Assembly: GCF_016406125.1 (NCBI RefSeq)
Contig: NZ_CP066339.1
Coordinates: 4,774,001 to 4,838,000 of the forward strand
Source: Alicyclobacillus sp. SO9
GTDB lineage: Bacteria > Bacillota > Bacilli > Alicyclobacillales > Alicyclobacillaceae
Length of the DNA: 64,000 bases
Reading direction: 5' to 3'
Shown: piece after piece, positions 63,681-64,000 of the stretch
Numbering within the stretch: position 1 is the first letter of the stretch
Layout of the letters: each line of letters opens with the position of its first letter
Made by a program: the position numbers and the translations under genes
The notes under the pieces: generated by a model
What the model saw: only the letters and a program-made list of their open reading frames with translations
The model's database searches: none
What the model was told of the DNA's origin: nothing

Positions 63681-64000
63681 TTAACCAAACAGCTTTGCAA
63701 GTCCGTAAACCACCACAAATGACAGAATAAATGAGCCCACTATCATGCCTGTCCAGAACAGCCAACCGCGAGAGGCGGCATCGGATGCCGGCGCTGCTGC
63801 GGGCCGTTTCGGGGGACTGACGCGCTGACTAGGACGTGTGTGTTCTTGCGGGATAGTCCGCGCTGATTCGTTTCTCGGGTTATGTGTGTTTCTTGGACTC
63901 CTCGTGTTCCGCGGGTTTCGCTCGTACAACTCGTTTGGTTCATTTTGCATATATGCCGGCCCTGAAGCCATGTGTTCTGGTTCGATTCCGACTTCTGTGG
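63681..64000 (-). CDS. Proline-rich protein with C-terminal membrane helix, start uncertain
   Basis: The frame runs to the window edge (upstream residues TEVGIEPEH are open), so the start may lie beyond. Possible ATGs at 63971 and 63950 have no good ribosome site. The visible part is Asn/Arg/Pro-rich with repeats like RNTRSPRNTHNPRN, then a Pro/Ala-rich spacer and one C-terminal helix, WLFWTGMIVGSFILSFVVVYGL. Function unknown; perhaps a small envelope-anchored or regulatory membrane protein. Confidence 0.6.
   Translation of the reverse strand, partial: TEVGIEPEHMASGPAYMQNEPNELYERNPRNTRSPRNTHNPRNESARTIPQEHTRPSQRVSPPKRPAAAPASDAASRGWLFWTGMIVGSFILSFVVVYGLAKLFG

Overview
This 64 kb window is chromosomal DNA from a Gram-positive, spore-forming member of the Bacillales, most likely of the Alicyclobacillaceae. 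The maltodextrin operon order malE-malF-malG-malR-cdaA-glcA matches the one known from Alicyclobacillus acidocaldarius. The blocks thiL-tsaE-tsaB-rimI-tsaD, ydiF, tat, groESL and guaA, and acpS-ydcC-alr-ndoAI-ndoA, are both familiar from Bacillus chromosomes. Starts are often GTG or TTG behind strong GGAGG Shine-Dalgarno sites. I saw no rRNA, tRNA, insertion sequence, prophage or CRISPR array. It reads as a core region with several lineage-specific insertions.

Layout. 1-5.1 kb: the start of guaA behind a guanine riboswitch, then a MoxR - DUF58 - transglutaminase operon. 5.4-9.1 kb: a coiled-coil M23 peptidase and groES-groEL under a CIRCE operator. 9.2-13.2 kb: one overlapping gene string, fthC-mobA-moeA-like-mobB-tatA-tatC, which joins molybdenum cofactor maturation to the Tat exporter that carries folded molybdoenzymes. 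13.5-18.7 kb: ydiF (ABC-F), alone on the plus strand, and a three-gene glycine betaine-type ABC transporter. 19-24.5 kb: the t6A tRNA modification genes tsaD, tsaB and tsaE with rimI and thiL, then an amidohydrolase. 24.7-29 kb: DedA, DUF1450, DUF2922 and DUF1659 proteins, a 480-base repeat-rich spacer, a class I glutamine amidotransferase and S-adenosylhomocysteinase.

29-36 kb: the NdoA/NdoAI toxin-antitoxin pair behind alr, a DUF1648 membrane protein, a YdcC-like lipoprotein, NAD(P)HX repair and acpS. 36-44.5 kb: small or poorly known genes (tandem DUF190, a zinc ribbon, an S9 peptidase, map, a ferritin-like/VIT1 fusion, DUF488, a SelW-like protein, DUF47, a glycine-rich protein and a YjcZ-like peptide). 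44.6-47.4 kb: a DUF2520 Rossmann protein with panB-panC. 47.4-54.4 kb: a D-2-hydroxyacid dehydrogenase and an envelope polysaccharide neighbourhood (PHP phosphatase, O-antigen ligase-like protein, SEDS protein, FkbM methyltransferase, UppP). 54.6-63.5 kb: the maltodextrin operon with two palindromic operators flanking its promoter. The right edge cuts a proline-rich membrane protein.

No clearly new multi-gene system stands out. The best leads are the tandem DUF190 protein, the 26.5-26.9 kb repeat region, the divergent SEDS protein inside the polysaccharide patch, the fused iron-storage/transport protein, and the Tat-molybdenum cofactor operon.
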